NCBI GenBank assembly: GCA_946494335.1
Contig: CAMMBV010000038.1
Coordinates: 1 to 35,910, forward strand
Origin: an uncultured Ruminococcus sp.
Lineage (GTDB): Bacteria; Bacillota; Clostridia; Lachnospirales; Lachnospiraceae
Direction: 5' to 3'
DNA: 35,910 nt
In this document: positions 6,896 through 14,153 of the stretch, one piece after another
How positions within the stretch are numbered: the first letter of the stretch is position 1
Layout of the letters: each line of letters starts with the position of its first letter
The notes under the pieces: generated by a model
Told to the model about the DNA's origin: nothing
Seen by the model: the letters and a program-made list of their open reading frames with translations, nothing else
Databases searched by the model: none
Program-made: the position numbers and the translations under genes

Positions 6896-7757
6896 CAAGA
6901 TAGAATAAATGGTATGAGAGGAGCGCTTGAATATGATACAAATTCGCCCTGTTTCTGATCTTAGAAATAAATTTCCTGAGATTGAAACCATAGTCAACAG
7001 TGGAAGTCCAGTGTATCTTACCAAAAATGGGTATGGTGCGATGGTTGTACTGAGTCTGGAAGAATATGCAAGGCTGACAGATAGCGTTGAGATGAAACTT
7101 GATGAGGCTGACAGGAAGGCGGCAGCGGCAAAAGAAAGGCTTTCCCATGAAACAGTTTTCAGTCATACAGGGGGTGCGGTACATGGAAAATAAATTCCAT
7201 GGAATTTTGCTGCAATCTTCCCGGTTTGTTTCACCGAAACGCTGGAAGTGAACGATTTCCCGCTCCCGAAGGAACCGGATAGGATCCGCCACATCGGGGA
7301 AATCTCTTACCAGACGGAGGATATTGTCATAGGTAGAGCGGGCTTTCTGCTCCGCAGCCATATCTTCAAAAAGATCGGTGATGGGGTCTCCTTTGGACTG
7401 GAATTCACAGGCGTTAAAGGGAATTCCGCCGGCTGCCTGGGGCCAGAGCGCCAGGGTGTGATCCACGTAATATTTATCGAAACCGGAGCGCTCGATTTCT
7501 TCCATGGACAGGTCGCAGGTAAGCTGATAGATAATAGTTCCCACCATTTCCAGATGGGCCAGCTCTTCCGTGCCGATATCCGTCAGCATACCCATGCAGG
7601 TGCGGTTGGGCATAGTATAGCGCTGGGAAAGATAACGCATGGAAGCGGCCAGCTCGCCATCAGGACCGCCAAACTGACTGATGATCGTCTGTGCCAGTTT
7701 TGCATTGGTGGTGGTGATATTTACAGGGTACTGGAGCCTTTTTTCATAATTCCACAT
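6873..7757 (-). CDS. cotJC: CotJC manganese-catalase-family coat protein, 5' part, interrupted
   Basis: Spore-coat protein of the manganese catalase family. Genuine coding runs from 7757 to 7230 (176 codons); the frame then continues by chance to 6873 inside the element, giving an alien tail of about 118 residues antisense to phd. The dimanganese ligands are predicted to be intact: E35, E65, H68 (EELAH), E136 and E167/H170 (EIVH). The break falls six codons after H170. The native tail (RFGEALR to KCSCSDC) lies 2.2 kb away at 4941-5051. AAAGGAGG lies 13 bases before the ATG, inside the end of cotJB. The precise in-frame fit of the two parts argues that the gene is kept functional through excision. 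Confidence 0.9.
   Translation of the reverse strand: MWNYEKRLQYPVNITTTNAKLAQTIISQFGGPDGELAASMRYLSQRYTMPNRTCMGMLTDIGTEELAHLEMVGTIIYQLTCDLSMEEIERSGFDKYYVDHTLALWPQAAGGIPFNACEFQSKGDPITDLFEDMAAEQKARSTYDNILRLVRDFPDVADPIRFLREREIVHFQRFGETNREDCSKIPWNLFSMYRTPCMTENCFMGKPFFCRCRLPVSLIKFHLNAICQPCIFFQTQYNHRTIPIFGKIHWTSTVDYGFNLRKFISKIRNRANLYHIQALLSYHLFYLDFIRVLS
6933..7193 (+). CDS. Phd/YefM-family antitoxin, orphan
   Basis: Antitoxin and DNA-binding repressor of 86 aa. The N-terminus MIQIRPVSDLRNKFPEIE and the segment PVYLTKNGYGAMVVLSLEEY are typical of Phd/YefM. The C-terminal part, which normally wraps the toxin, is a charged helix from about residue 55. The ATG at 6933 is preferred over the TTG at 6927 because AGAGGAG (6917-6923) sits nine bases before it. 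The next frame begins inside the antitoxin's last codons, as for a RelE/ParE toxin, but is cut off at the element's edge. With no toxin left, it may serve as the element's repressor or be a relic. Confidence 0.85.
   Translation: MIQIRPVSDLRNKFPEIETIVNSGSPVYLTKNGYGAMVVLSLEEYARLTDSVEMKLDEADRKAAAAKERLSHETVFSHTGGAVHGK
7183..7251 (+). pseudogene. Truncated toxin start at the right end of the element
   Basis: An ATG at 7183, overlapping the end of the antitoxin gene (ATGGAAAATAA), opens a frame starting MENKFHGILLQ. It stops after 22 codons, the last few lying in the repeat and cotJC. The overlap and the MENK start are usual for RelE/ParE-type toxins next to Phd antitoxins, but nothing of the fold remains. 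Identification rests on position. Confidence 0.4.
7230..7241 (-). repeat. Right attachment site core (direct repeat copy 2)
   Basis: Identical to 5040-5051 (TTCACCGAAACG on the plus strand). In the cotJC direction it encodes RFGE directly after the metal-binding EIVHFQ motif. The inner flank makes a small dyad, GTTTC-ACC-GAAAC, at 7229-7240. Confidence 0.85.
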
Positions 7758-7760
7758 AAC

Positions 7761-8039
7761 TTAACAGCGTCCTCCTTTCTTTTCCCATGGCCAGGGACTG
7801 GAGATCCACTGCCAGCAGGAGCTTTGAGCATCGCTGACAGTATTGATGGTAAGGGGAGCAAAACGGCGGGCATATTCCGCCATAGCCTCTTTATTGGCTT
7901 TTAACTGTTCCAGGAGACAGGCAAGCGCCTGCTGATTATCGGGGTGACTGTTGAGAAAAAGATTGAGTTCGTTAACTGCAAATCCGGATTCGCTGATCCG
8001 CTGCATAAGCTGAGCTTCATTGGAGTTTTTTGCCATCAT
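7761..8039 (-). CDS. cotJB: Spore coat protein CotJB
   Basis: Small coat protein of 92 aa, partner of CotJA and CotJC in an inner coat complex whose chemistry is unknown. The sequence has the family traits: a segment ending in GFAVNELNLFLNSHPDN, a helical middle (LLEQLKANKEAMAEYARRFAPL) broken here as LLEQL and KEAMAEYARRF, and an aromatic end with SSCWQWISSPWPWE. The ATG at 8039 overlaps the cotJA stop and follows GAGGTG; the longer frame to 8075 lies inside cotJA. It ends 3 bases before cotJC. Confidence 0.88.
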   Translation of the reverse strand: MMAKNSNEAQLMQRISESGFAVNELNLFLNSHPDNQQALACLLEQLKANKEAMAEYARRFAPLTINTVSDAQSSCWQWISSPWPWEKKGGRC

Positions 8040-8317
8040 CTTCGGACACCTCTCTTTCCGCAGAATGGTTTGCAAAGTTCCGGGAACAGCGTGCCCATTT
8101 TCAGAGCACGGCAGGTGTCGAAGGTTGTGCCGAATTTCTGCATGGGCACGTAGGCCATGGCCGGAATCATCTGATCAACGTGATGGTACATACTGTCCTG
8201 GGGACAGAATTGATTTCCCGTACGGGAATTAAGGCTGCGTGGCATCTGGCCGTGCATGCCGGGGCTTTTCTGATACCGGGACCGGGGATCCGGCCGGTTC
8301 ATGGTACATCTATCCAT
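8036..8317 (-). CDS. cotJA: Spore coat-associated protein CotJA
   Basis: First gene of the coat operon, 93 aa. The diagnostic core is MAYVPMQKFGTTFDTCRALK followed by MGTLFPELCKPF, matching the CotJA pattern AYVPxQ...ALxxGTxFPELxxPF. The N-terminal half is basic and proline-rich and poorly conserved. The ATG at 8317 follows GAAAGG at a 9-base gap; another in-frame ATG lies five codons in. The gene overlaps cotJB by 4 bases. The SigE/SigK-like promoter upstream suggests mother-cell expression, and cotJ of Bacillus subtilis is SigE-dependent. Confidence 0.88.
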   Translation of the reverse strand: MDRCTMNRPDPRSRYQKSPGMHGQMPRSLNSRTGNQFCPQDSMYHHVDQMIPAMAYVPMQKFGTTFDTCRALKMGTLFPELCKPFCGKRGVRR

Positions 8318-8350
8318 AAGAACTGCCTTTCAAAGTTTCAGATTTCATTA

Positions 8351-8379
8351 TATATTATGACCGCAGTCATAAAATGTGA
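8351..8379 (-). promoter_or_regulatory. Sporulation-type (SigE/SigK-like) promoter of the cotJ operon
   Basis: On the minus strand, TCACATT (8379-8373) matches 6 of 7 positions of the SigE -35 KMATATT. After 13 bp CATAATATA (8359-8351) follows, a full match to the SigK -10 CATANNNTA and 6 of 8 to the SigE -10. An AC lies 16 bp before CATA, the SigK spacing. The start codon is 34 bp downstream. The inverted repeat TATGAC-N4-GTCATA (8356-8371) overlaps the box. Confidence 0.55.
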
Positions 8380-8405
8380 GGGCGGCGCATAGAAGAGGAG
8401 AAAAG

Positions 8406-9212
8406 GTGAATACAAAATTAATTATGCTGGGAACCGGCAACGCGCTGGTCACCAGATGTTACAATACATGTTTTGCATTGGAGCAGGAGGGAGCGTATTT
8501 TCTGGTAGATGCAGGAGGAGGGAACGGCATTCTCACGCAGATGGAGAAAGCCGGTATTTCCCCTGAAAACGTGAGAGCCATGTTTATTTCCCATGCTCAT
8601 ACAGACCATTTCCTGGGAACGATCTGGGTGATACGGCTCATTGCATCCCGGATAAAGAAGGGAACATATGACAAAAATTTTCATGTATACTGTTATGAGG
8701 AGCTGTCCTCATTGCTTCAGAACTTCTGCAAAGAGCTGCTTCCGGCTAAGCTGACGAAGCTGTTTCATGACAGAATTAAATTTCATGTAATAAAGGACGG
8801 ATCATGCGTGGAAAAACTGGGAATCCGGTTTCGTTTTTTTGATATCGGCTCTGCCAAGGCAAAGCAGTTTGGCTTCAGGGCCAGGCTTCCCCAGGGGCGC
8901 AGTCTCGTGTTTTTAGGAGACGAACCCTTTCACGAGCAGAACCGCGCCCAGGCCGAAAAAAGCGACTGGCTCATGAGCGAGGCTTTCTGTCTGTATGAAG
9001 AGAGAGAAAAATTTCGCCCCTATGAGAAGTCTCACAGTACGGCAAGAGATGCGGGCAGATCGGCATCGGAGCTTGAAGCAGGCAGGTTGATTTTGTACCA
9101 CACGGAAGACAGTGATCTTTTGCACCGTCAGGCGCGGTACAGGGCGGAAGCGGAAAAAGAGTTTAGAGGACCGGTGTATGTGCCGGACGATCTGGAAGAG
9201 ATTGAATTATAA
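8406..9212 (+). CDS. RNase Z-like metallo-beta-lactamase-fold hydrolase
   Basis: Zinc hydrolase of 268 aa resembling RNase Z. It carries H63, H65, D67 and H68 in HAHTDHFLG, a later FLGDEP aspartate, the HSTARDAGRSASE motif of the RNase Z/arylsulfatase-like group, and a final YHTED histidine. The GTG at 8406 is chosen because AGAGGAG ends five bases before it; the longer frame to a GTG at 8376 lacks such a site. It is divergent from cotJA. The glycerophosphodiesterase gene follows after 29 bp, so the two may be cotranscribed. The substrate is unknown; tRNA 3'-processing is possible but the exosite arm is not evident. Confidence 0.78.
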   Translation: MNTKLIMLGTGNALVTRCYNTCFALEQEGAYFLVDAGGGNGILTQMEKAGISPENVRAMFISHAHTDHFLGTIWVIRLIASRIKKGTYDKNFHVYCYEELSSLLQNFCKELLPAKLTKLFHDRIKFHVIKDGSCVEKLGIRFRFFDIGSAKAKQFGFRARLPQGRSLVFLGDEPFHEQNRAQAEKSDWLMSEAFCLYEEREKFRPYEKSHSTARDAGRSASELEAGRLILYHTEDSDLLHRQARYRAEAEKEFRGPVYVPDDLEEIEL

Positions 9213-9241
9213 CGGGACAAGCAAAGGATATATAAGCATTC

Positions 9242-11029
9242 ATGAAAGATATCTTAAACAGTGTTTGGAAGATCGGGAAAAAGAACGGAATCAGTCTGAT
9301 TCTTTTTGAAGTGCTTTACCGCTCGGCAGTCACTATGACTGCGGGAAAGCTGATGGACTGGTCAATTCGGCTTCTTTTAAAAAGACAGGGGTTCAGTTAT
9401 CTGACTGCCGAAAATTACGCAAAGTTTATGCTTCAGCCCCTGACCATCTTCGGCCTCTTTTTGCTGGCCATTCTGGCGGCTCTTTTCATGCTTATCGAAA
9501 TATCGGCCGTATTTTGGGCCGTTCAGTGTTCAGTGAACGACATAAAAGTGCATGCCCTTGTGATGGCAAAGCAGGGAATTATAAACGGCGCGCGTTTTAT
9601 CCGCCGTCATCCCTTTTTCTGGCCGGTATATATGCTGGGAACGCTGCCTTTTCTGGGGCTTCACTTTATTATCTGGGAAATTATAAATGTAAAGATTCTG
9701 GAGTTTACCGCCATACAGATCTATAATCTTTTCCCCTGGAAATGGGTGCTGGTCCTGCTGTGCGCGGTTGTGCTGACAGGCTCTGCGGTCATTTCTTTTT
9801 CCCTGCCTTACTGTATTGAAGAGGGTATGAGAATTAAAACGGGTCTTAAAAAGGCGGCTGCCAGACTGAAAAGGCGTATCGGCCGGTATACAGCGGGGGT
9901 GCTGGTGATGCAGGGAATGACGCTTCTGGCTGCCGCTGCGGCATATCTGGTTCTTTCACTGGCCGTGGTCGCGGGGATCTATCTGTTTATGAAGCCTTCC
10001 GCCAGAATCAGCGGCGTGCTGGTATACGGCGCTCAGGCTCAGAATTTTGTGGCCATATTTTCAGGCTCGGCCGGTATCGTGACGGGCCTTTTAAGCGTGA
10101 GCGCCGTCTATTTTCGGCGAAATCCTGCAGGGAGCATAAAGGCTTCGTCAAAGGGAAAGAGGGCGAGGCGTCTGATATATCTGCTGACGGCGTTTATTGC
10201 GGCGGCGGAGGCAGGCATATTTGCCTACCACGTCTTTTATGTGGGACGGGTCAATAATACGGTGCTGGATTCATTTAAGGTTACGGCCCACCGGGGAGGA
10301 GCTCTTATGGCGCCGGAAAACACAATGAGCGCCATGAAATATGCGGTGGAGTCCATGTCGGATTATGCGGAAATCGATGTGCAGGAGACCAGCGACGATG
10401 TGCTGGTGCTTCTGCATGATTCCAGCCTGAAAAGGACAACCGGGTATAACGGAAACATATGGGCCATGACATATCAGGAGGTGGCCCAGCTGGATGCAGG
10501 CGTCAGGTTTAACAGCCGTTTTCTGGGAGAGCAGGTACCGGCTCTGGATGATGTGATTGAATACAGCCGGGGAAAGATAGGACTGAATATTGAGGTGAAA
10601 AATAACGGACACAACCAGAACATTGTAAGTAAAGTGGTTCAGTGTCTGGAAGAACATGATTTTGTGGATCAGTGTGTCCTGACTTCCATGAATTATTCCT
10701 TTTTGCAGCAGGCCAAGGAACTGAACCCGGATATCCGGACGAGGTATATCATGACTATGACCTACGGAGGAATCAGCGATATTGAGGCGGCTGACTTTTT
10801 CAGCGTAAAGCATACGTATGTGACGGGAGCCTTTGTGCAGGAAGCGCACAGCTGCGGTAAGGAAGTACATGCATGGACGGTGAATTACCCGGGTGATATC
10901 AAAAGAATGATCACTTATGGGGTGGACGGAATCATAACAGATGATCCGGCACTGGCCCACGAGGTTTATCTGGACGAAGGGGAAACCCAGGCGGGTTTTG
11001 GAAGGCTGCTGCAGTATGCTATAAAATAA
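9242..11029 (+). CDS. Membrane glycerophosphodiester phosphodiesterase
   Basis: Releases glycerol-3-phosphate from glycerophosphodiesters or related lipids. The 595-aa protein has an N-terminal membrane region of about 330 residues with several hydrophobic spans (the GDPD membrane-domain family). A C-terminal GDPD barrel follows: HRGG near residue 349, PENT near 358, the E-x-D pair in AEIDVQ, HDSSLKRTT, and later IEVKNNG and AWTVN. These are the full catalytic and metal residues. The ATG at 9242 follows AAAGGA at a rather long 13-base gap. Domain order and length match this Firmicutes family. Confidence 0.88.
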   Translation: MKDILNSVWKIGKKNGISLILFEVLYRSAVTMTAGKLMDWSIRLLLKRQGFSYLTAENYAKFMLQPLTIFGLFLLAILAALFMLIEISAVFWAVQCSVNDIKVHALVMAKQGIINGARFIRRHPFFWPVYMLGTLPFLGLHFIIWEIINVKILEFTAIQIYNLFPWKWVLVLLCAVVLTGSAVISFSLPYCIEEGMRIKTGLKKAAARLKRRIGRYTAGVLVMQGMTLLAAAAAYLVLSLAVVAGIYLFMKPSARISGVLVYGAQAQNFVAIFSGSAGIVTGLLSVSAVYFRRNPAGSIKASSKGKRARRLIYLLTAFIAAAEAGIFAYHVFYVGRVNNTVLDSFKVTAHRGGALMAPENTMSAMKYAVESMSDYAEIDVQETSDDVLVLLHDSSLKRTTGYNGNIWAMTYQEVAQLDAGVRFNSRFLGEQVPALDDVIEYSRGKIGLNIEVKNNGHNQNIVSKVVQCLEEHDFVDQCVLTSMNYSFLQQAKELNPDIRTRYIMTMTYGGISDIEAADFFSVKHTYVTGAFVQEAHSCGKEVHAWTVNYPGDIKRMITYGVDGIITDDPALAHEVYLDEGETQAGFGRLLQYAIK

Positions 11030-11034
11030 AAAGT

Positions 11035-11062
11035 TTGCTTTCTGAAAAAATCATGCTATACT
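11035..11062 (+). promoter_or_regulatory. Promoter of the ftsW-like gene
   Basis: TTGCTT at 11035-11040 and TATACT at 11057-11062 are spaced by 16 bp, with an extended TG at the -10. Confidence 0.6.
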
Positions 11063-11097
11063 AACAGATATATCTTGGTAAAAGGATTGTGAATGAA

Positions 11098-12270
11098 ATG
11101 CGAAAGGCAATTGGAAAGTTTATCAGCCAGCTGCGGGAGAAGACGGATTATTATGATTATAATCTGCTGGCCGTGGTAATCCTGTTGATCTGCTTTGGCC
11201 TGGTCATGCTGTACAGCACCAGCGCGTATGAAGCGGAGACCAGATTCGGCGACGATATGTATTATTTCGGCAGACAGGCGCTGATCAGTCTGGCGGCTGT
11301 CATTGCGGCTGTTATCATTTCAAGATTTGATTATCATATATTAATAAAACTGTCCGGCTTTATTTTTATCGTGGCCTTTATCCTCATGGCGATGGTAAGA
11401 TGGTCGCCCCTGGGCGTTGAGGTAAACGGCGCCAGGAGATGGCTGAAGCTGGGAATGCAGTTCCAGCCTTCGGAGATTGCGAAAATTGCTATTATTACAT
11501 ATCTTCCTGTGGTTATTATCAGCATGGGAAGAAAAATGAAAACCCTTAAAGGCGTGGGGTTTCTGCTGTTTCTGGGTGTGATACAGGCGGGCGGAGCCTA
11601 TGTTCTGACTGATAACTTAAGTACGGGTCTGATCATCGGGGGAATTACCGTTATTCTTATCTTTGTCTCCCATCCCAGGACGAAGCCCTTCCTGATTACG
11701 CTGGGGGCAGGCTCCGCTGTCATTGCCGCCGTGGTGGCTTATCTGGCGCTGACAGTTGACAGCAGCGATAGTTTCCGTATCCAGAGGGTGCTGGTATGGC
11801 TGCGGCCGGAAGAGTATACCGCATCAGGGGGGTACCAGGTAATGCAGGCTTTGTATGCCATCGGTTCCGGCGGCCTTTTTGGAAAAGGTCTTGGCAACAG
11901 TACGCAGAAGCTGGGAACAATTCCGGAGGCGCAAAACGATATGATTTTCTCTATCGTATGTGAGGAGCTGGGGATCTTTGGCGGAGTGATGCTTCTGCTT
12001 TTGTTCTGTTATCTTCTGTACCGGCTGTTTTTCATTGCGCAGAATGCGCCTGATCTTTACGGATCTTTGATGGTGACGGGGATTTTCGCCCATATTGCGC
12101 TGCAGGTTATTTTAAATATTGCCGTTGTAATCAACCTGATTCCGACGACGGGCATCACCCTCCCCTTCGTCAGCTATGGAGGAACCTCCGTACTGTTTTT
12201 GATGGTGGAGATGGGAATTGCCTTAAGCGTATCCCGGCGGATAAAGTTTCAGGACAAAATAGAAGGATGA
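11098..12270 (+). CDS. FtsW/RodA/SpoVE family peptidoglycan glycosyltransferase
   Basis: SEDS-family membrane enzyme that polymerises lipid II with a partner class B PBP. The 390-aa protein has about ten hydrophobic spans. Signatures are NGARRW before the FQPSEIAKI loop near residue 122, and the C-terminal PTTGITLPFVSYGGTSVL. The ATG at 11098 suits the AAAGGA at 11081-11086; the GTG at 11089 is only two bases from it. No cell-wall genes adjoin it, so assignment to division (FtsW), elongation (RodA) or spore cortex (SpoVE) is open. The sequence leans to FtsW/SpoVE. Confidence 0.87.
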   Translation: MRKAIGKFISQLREKTDYYDYNLLAVVILLICFGLVMLYSTSAYEAETRFGDDMYYFGRQALISLAAVIAAVIISRFDYHILIKLSGFIFIVAFILMAMVRWSPLGVEVNGARRWLKLGMQFQPSEIAKIAIITYLPVVIISMGRKMKTLKGVGFLLFLGVIQAGGAYVLTDNLSTGLIIGGITVILIFVSHPRTKPFLITLGAGSAVIAAVVAYLALTVDSSDSFRIQRVLVWLRPEEYTASGGYQVMQALYAIGSGGLFGKGLGNSTQKLGTIPEAQNDMIFSIVCEELGIFGGVMLLLLFCYLLYRLFFIAQNAPDLYGSLMVTGIFAHIALQVILNIAVVINLIPTTGITLPFVSYGGTSVLFLMVEMGIALSVSRRIKFQDKIEG

Positions 12271-12286
12271 TTTTTGGCAAAACAGG

Positions 12287-12315
12287 TTGACAAACCATTA
12301 AAATCTAGGTATGCT
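12287..12315 (+). promoter_or_regulatory. SigA-type promoter of the acyl carrier protein gene
   Basis: A perfect TTGACA at 12287-12292 is followed after 17 bp by TATGCT at 12310-12315. The leader of about 70 bases contains AAAGGAG before the ATG at 12391. Confidence 0.6.
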
Positions 12316-12390
12316 TTTTGCATATAAGATACATGTTGTGTTGGATATCAGCGGCACGGCATATTTTGGTTATATAAAGGAGAGAAGGAT

Positions 12391-12624
12391 ATGTTTGAGA
12401 AAATGAAAGAAATCATTGCAGAGCAGTTGAATTGCGATGCCAATACGATTTTCCCGGATACTTCATTTAAGGATGATCTGGGGGCCGATTCCCTGGATTT
12501 GTTTGAGCTGGTGATGGCTTTGGAAGAAGAGTATTCCATTGAAATCCCGTCTGACGATCTGGCAGATCTTCTGACTGTAGGCGATGTGGTTGAGTATTTG
12601 AAGACAAAAGGTGTGGAGGAATAA
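12391..12624 (+). CDS. acpP: Acyl carrier protein
   Basis: Acidic 77-aa four-helix carrier that holds growing fatty acyl chains on a 4'-phosphopantetheine arm. The arm attaches to S34 in [18 protein letters not shown], the standard ACP motif. It has its own promoter and is not next to fatty-acid synthesis genes here. An Sfp-type phosphopantetheinyl transferase lies 3.4 kb downstream on the same strand. It could be the main ACP or a second, specialised one. Confidence 0.92.
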   Translation: MFEKMKEIIAEQLNCDANTIFPDTSFKDDLGADSLDLFELVMALEEEYSIEIPSDDLADLLTVGDVVEYLKTKGVEE

Positions 12625-12643
12625 TCCACGCCTTTATTATCGT

Positions 12644-12683
12644 CAGCGCACTGTGCGTTTGTACACCGGCGCTGTTATTTTTT
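12644..12683 (+). terminator. Terminator or attenuator between acpP and gltX
   Basis: CAGCGC (12644-12649) pairs with GCGCTG (12669-12674), with a short inner GTG/CAC pairing, and TTATTTTTT follows. A second hairpin just upstream pairs 12607-12617 with 12625-12635, overlapping the end of acpP. The gltX ribosome-binding site begins only 7 bases after the T-run, so read-through control is possible. Confidence 0.5.
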
Positions 12684-12701
12684 CAGATGAAGGAGGAGCT
12701 T

Positions 12702-14153
12702 ATGACAAAAGTAAAAACCAGGTTTGCACCCAGTCCCACAGGAAGGATGCATGTGGGAAACTTGCGGACTGCCCTGTATGCCTATCTGATTGCAAAACAT
12801 GCGGGCGGGGATTTTATGCTGCGTATTGAGGATACGGATCAGGAACGTTTTCAGGAGGAGGCTCTTGGCATTATTTACCGGACGCTGGAAAAAACCGGAC
12901 TGATTCCGGACGAGGGGCCGGGAAGAGAAAAGGACTGCGGTCCCTATGTGCAGAGTGAACGGTGCGCCAAAGGGATCTATATGAAGTACGCGAAGCAGCT
13001 GATCGAGCAGGGAGATGCCTACTACTGTTTCTGTGACAAGGAAAGACTGGAATCTCTGCGGACCAGCATTTCTGATAAGGAAATTGTGGTATATGATAAG
13101 CACTGCCTCCATCTTTCCAAAGAAGAGGTACAGGCAAATCTGGATAAGGGTATGCCCTATGTGATCCGAATCAATATGCCCACAGAAGGGACCACTACGT
13201 TTCATGATGAGATCTATGGTGATATCTCCGTGCCAAATGAGGAGCTGGACGATATGATCCTGATCAAATCAGACGGCTATCCCACCTATAACTTCGCCAA
13301 CGTGGTGGACGACCATCTGATGGGAATCACCCATGTGGTAAGAGGAAATGAATATCTTTCTTCCGCACCGAAATATAATCGTCTTTACGAAGCATTTGGC
13401 TGGGAGGTGCCCGTCTATGTGCACTGTCCGCTGATCACCAATGAAGAACACCAGAAGCTGAGCAAGCGCAGCGGTCATTCTTCTTATGAAGATTTGATCG
13501 ATCAGGGATTTTTAAGCGAGGCTGTAGTCAACTATGTGGCGCTGCTGGGCTGGAGCGCGCCTGACAACAGGGAGATCTTTTCTCTGGAAGAACTGATTGA
13601 ATCTTTCGACTACCGTCATATGAGCAAATCTCCGGCAGTGTTTGATATTGTCAAACTGAAATGGATGAACGGGGAATACTTAAAGAAGATGGATGAGGAT
13701 GCGTTCTATGAGATGGCTCTTCCCTATATAAAGGAAGTGATCACCAGGGACTACGATCTGAGAAAAATTTCAGATATGGTGAAAACCCGAATCGAAGTAT
13801 TTCCGGATATCAAAGATCACATCGACTTCTTTGAAGAGGTTCCCGAATATGATGTTTCCATGTATGCTCATAAAAAGAGCAAAACCACGGTGCAGTCCTC
13901 TCTGGCGGTACTGGAAGAAGTGCTGCCGATTCTGGAAAAGCAGGAGGATTACAGCAATGACGCGCTGTATGAGGTTTTGTCCGCATACGTAAAGGAAAAG
14001 GAATATAAGGTCAACTACGTAATGTGGCCCATACGTACGGCGGTTTCAGGAAAACAGATGACACCGGCGGGAGCCACCGGCATCATGGAGGTGTTGGGAA
14101 AAGAGGAGTCTCTTAGACGTATCCGCCAGGCAATTGAGAAATTAAGCGCATGA
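12702..14153 (+). CDS. gltX: Glutamyl-tRNA synthetase
   Basis: Charges tRNA-Glu (and tRNA-Gln in organisms using the amidotransferase route). The 483-aa class Ic synthetase has the HIGH-type motif as HVGN in [17 protein letters not shown] and the KMSKS loop as KLSKR. An anticodon-binding C-terminal region follows. The ATG at 12702 is used because AAGGAGG (12690-12696) lies five bases before it; the in-frame ATG at 12687 precedes that site. The gene overlaps the helicase gene by 4 bases. Confidence 0.94.
   Translation: MTKVKTRFAPSPTGRMHVGNLRTALYAYLIAKHAGGDFMLRIEDTDQERFQEEALGIIYRTLEKTGLIPDEGPGREKDCGPYVQSERCAKGIYMKYAKQLIEQGDAYYCFCDKERLESLRTSISDKEIVVYDKHCLHLSKEEVQANLDKGMPYVIRINMPTEGTTTFHDEIYGDISVPNEELDDMILIKSDGYPTYNFANVVDDHLMGITHVVRGNEYLSSAPKYNRLYEAFGWEVPVYVHCPLITNEEHQKLSKRSGHSSYEDLIDQGFLSEAVVNYVALLGWSAPDNREIFSLEELIESFDYRHMSKSPAVFDIVKLKWMNGEYLKKMDEDAFYEMALPYIKEVITRDYDLRKISDMVKTRIEVFPDIKDHIDFFEEVPEYDVSMYAHKKSKTTVQSSLAVLEEVLPILEKQEDYSNDALYEVLSAYVKEKEYKVNYVMWPIRTAVSGKQMTPAGATGIMEVLGKEESLRRIRQAIEKLSA

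Larger units (their letters stand above)
5052..7241. mobile_element. 2190-bp serine-recombinase element interrupting cotJC
   Basis: The element is bounded by 12-bp direct repeats at 5040-5051 and 7230-7241. It holds a large serine recombinase, a coupled 60-codon ORF, a divergent promoter region, an orphan Phd antitoxin and a truncated toxin start. The flanks are the two halves of one gene in the same frame. Removing the element rebuilds AGCGCTTCACCGAAACGCT, a 19-bp imperfect dyad with arms AGCGYTTC, as expected for a serine-recombinase target. It carries no phage structural genes. By analogy with sigK/skin it could be excised during sporulation; alternatively it is a plain insertion that inactivates cotJC. 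Confidence 0.88.

Noticed and set aside
6873-7229. The cotJC frame stays open for about 118 more codons inside the element
   Set aside because: The residues are unrelated to CotJC and run antisense to the well-supported phd gene, so this is a chance read-through tail rather than a fusion protein.
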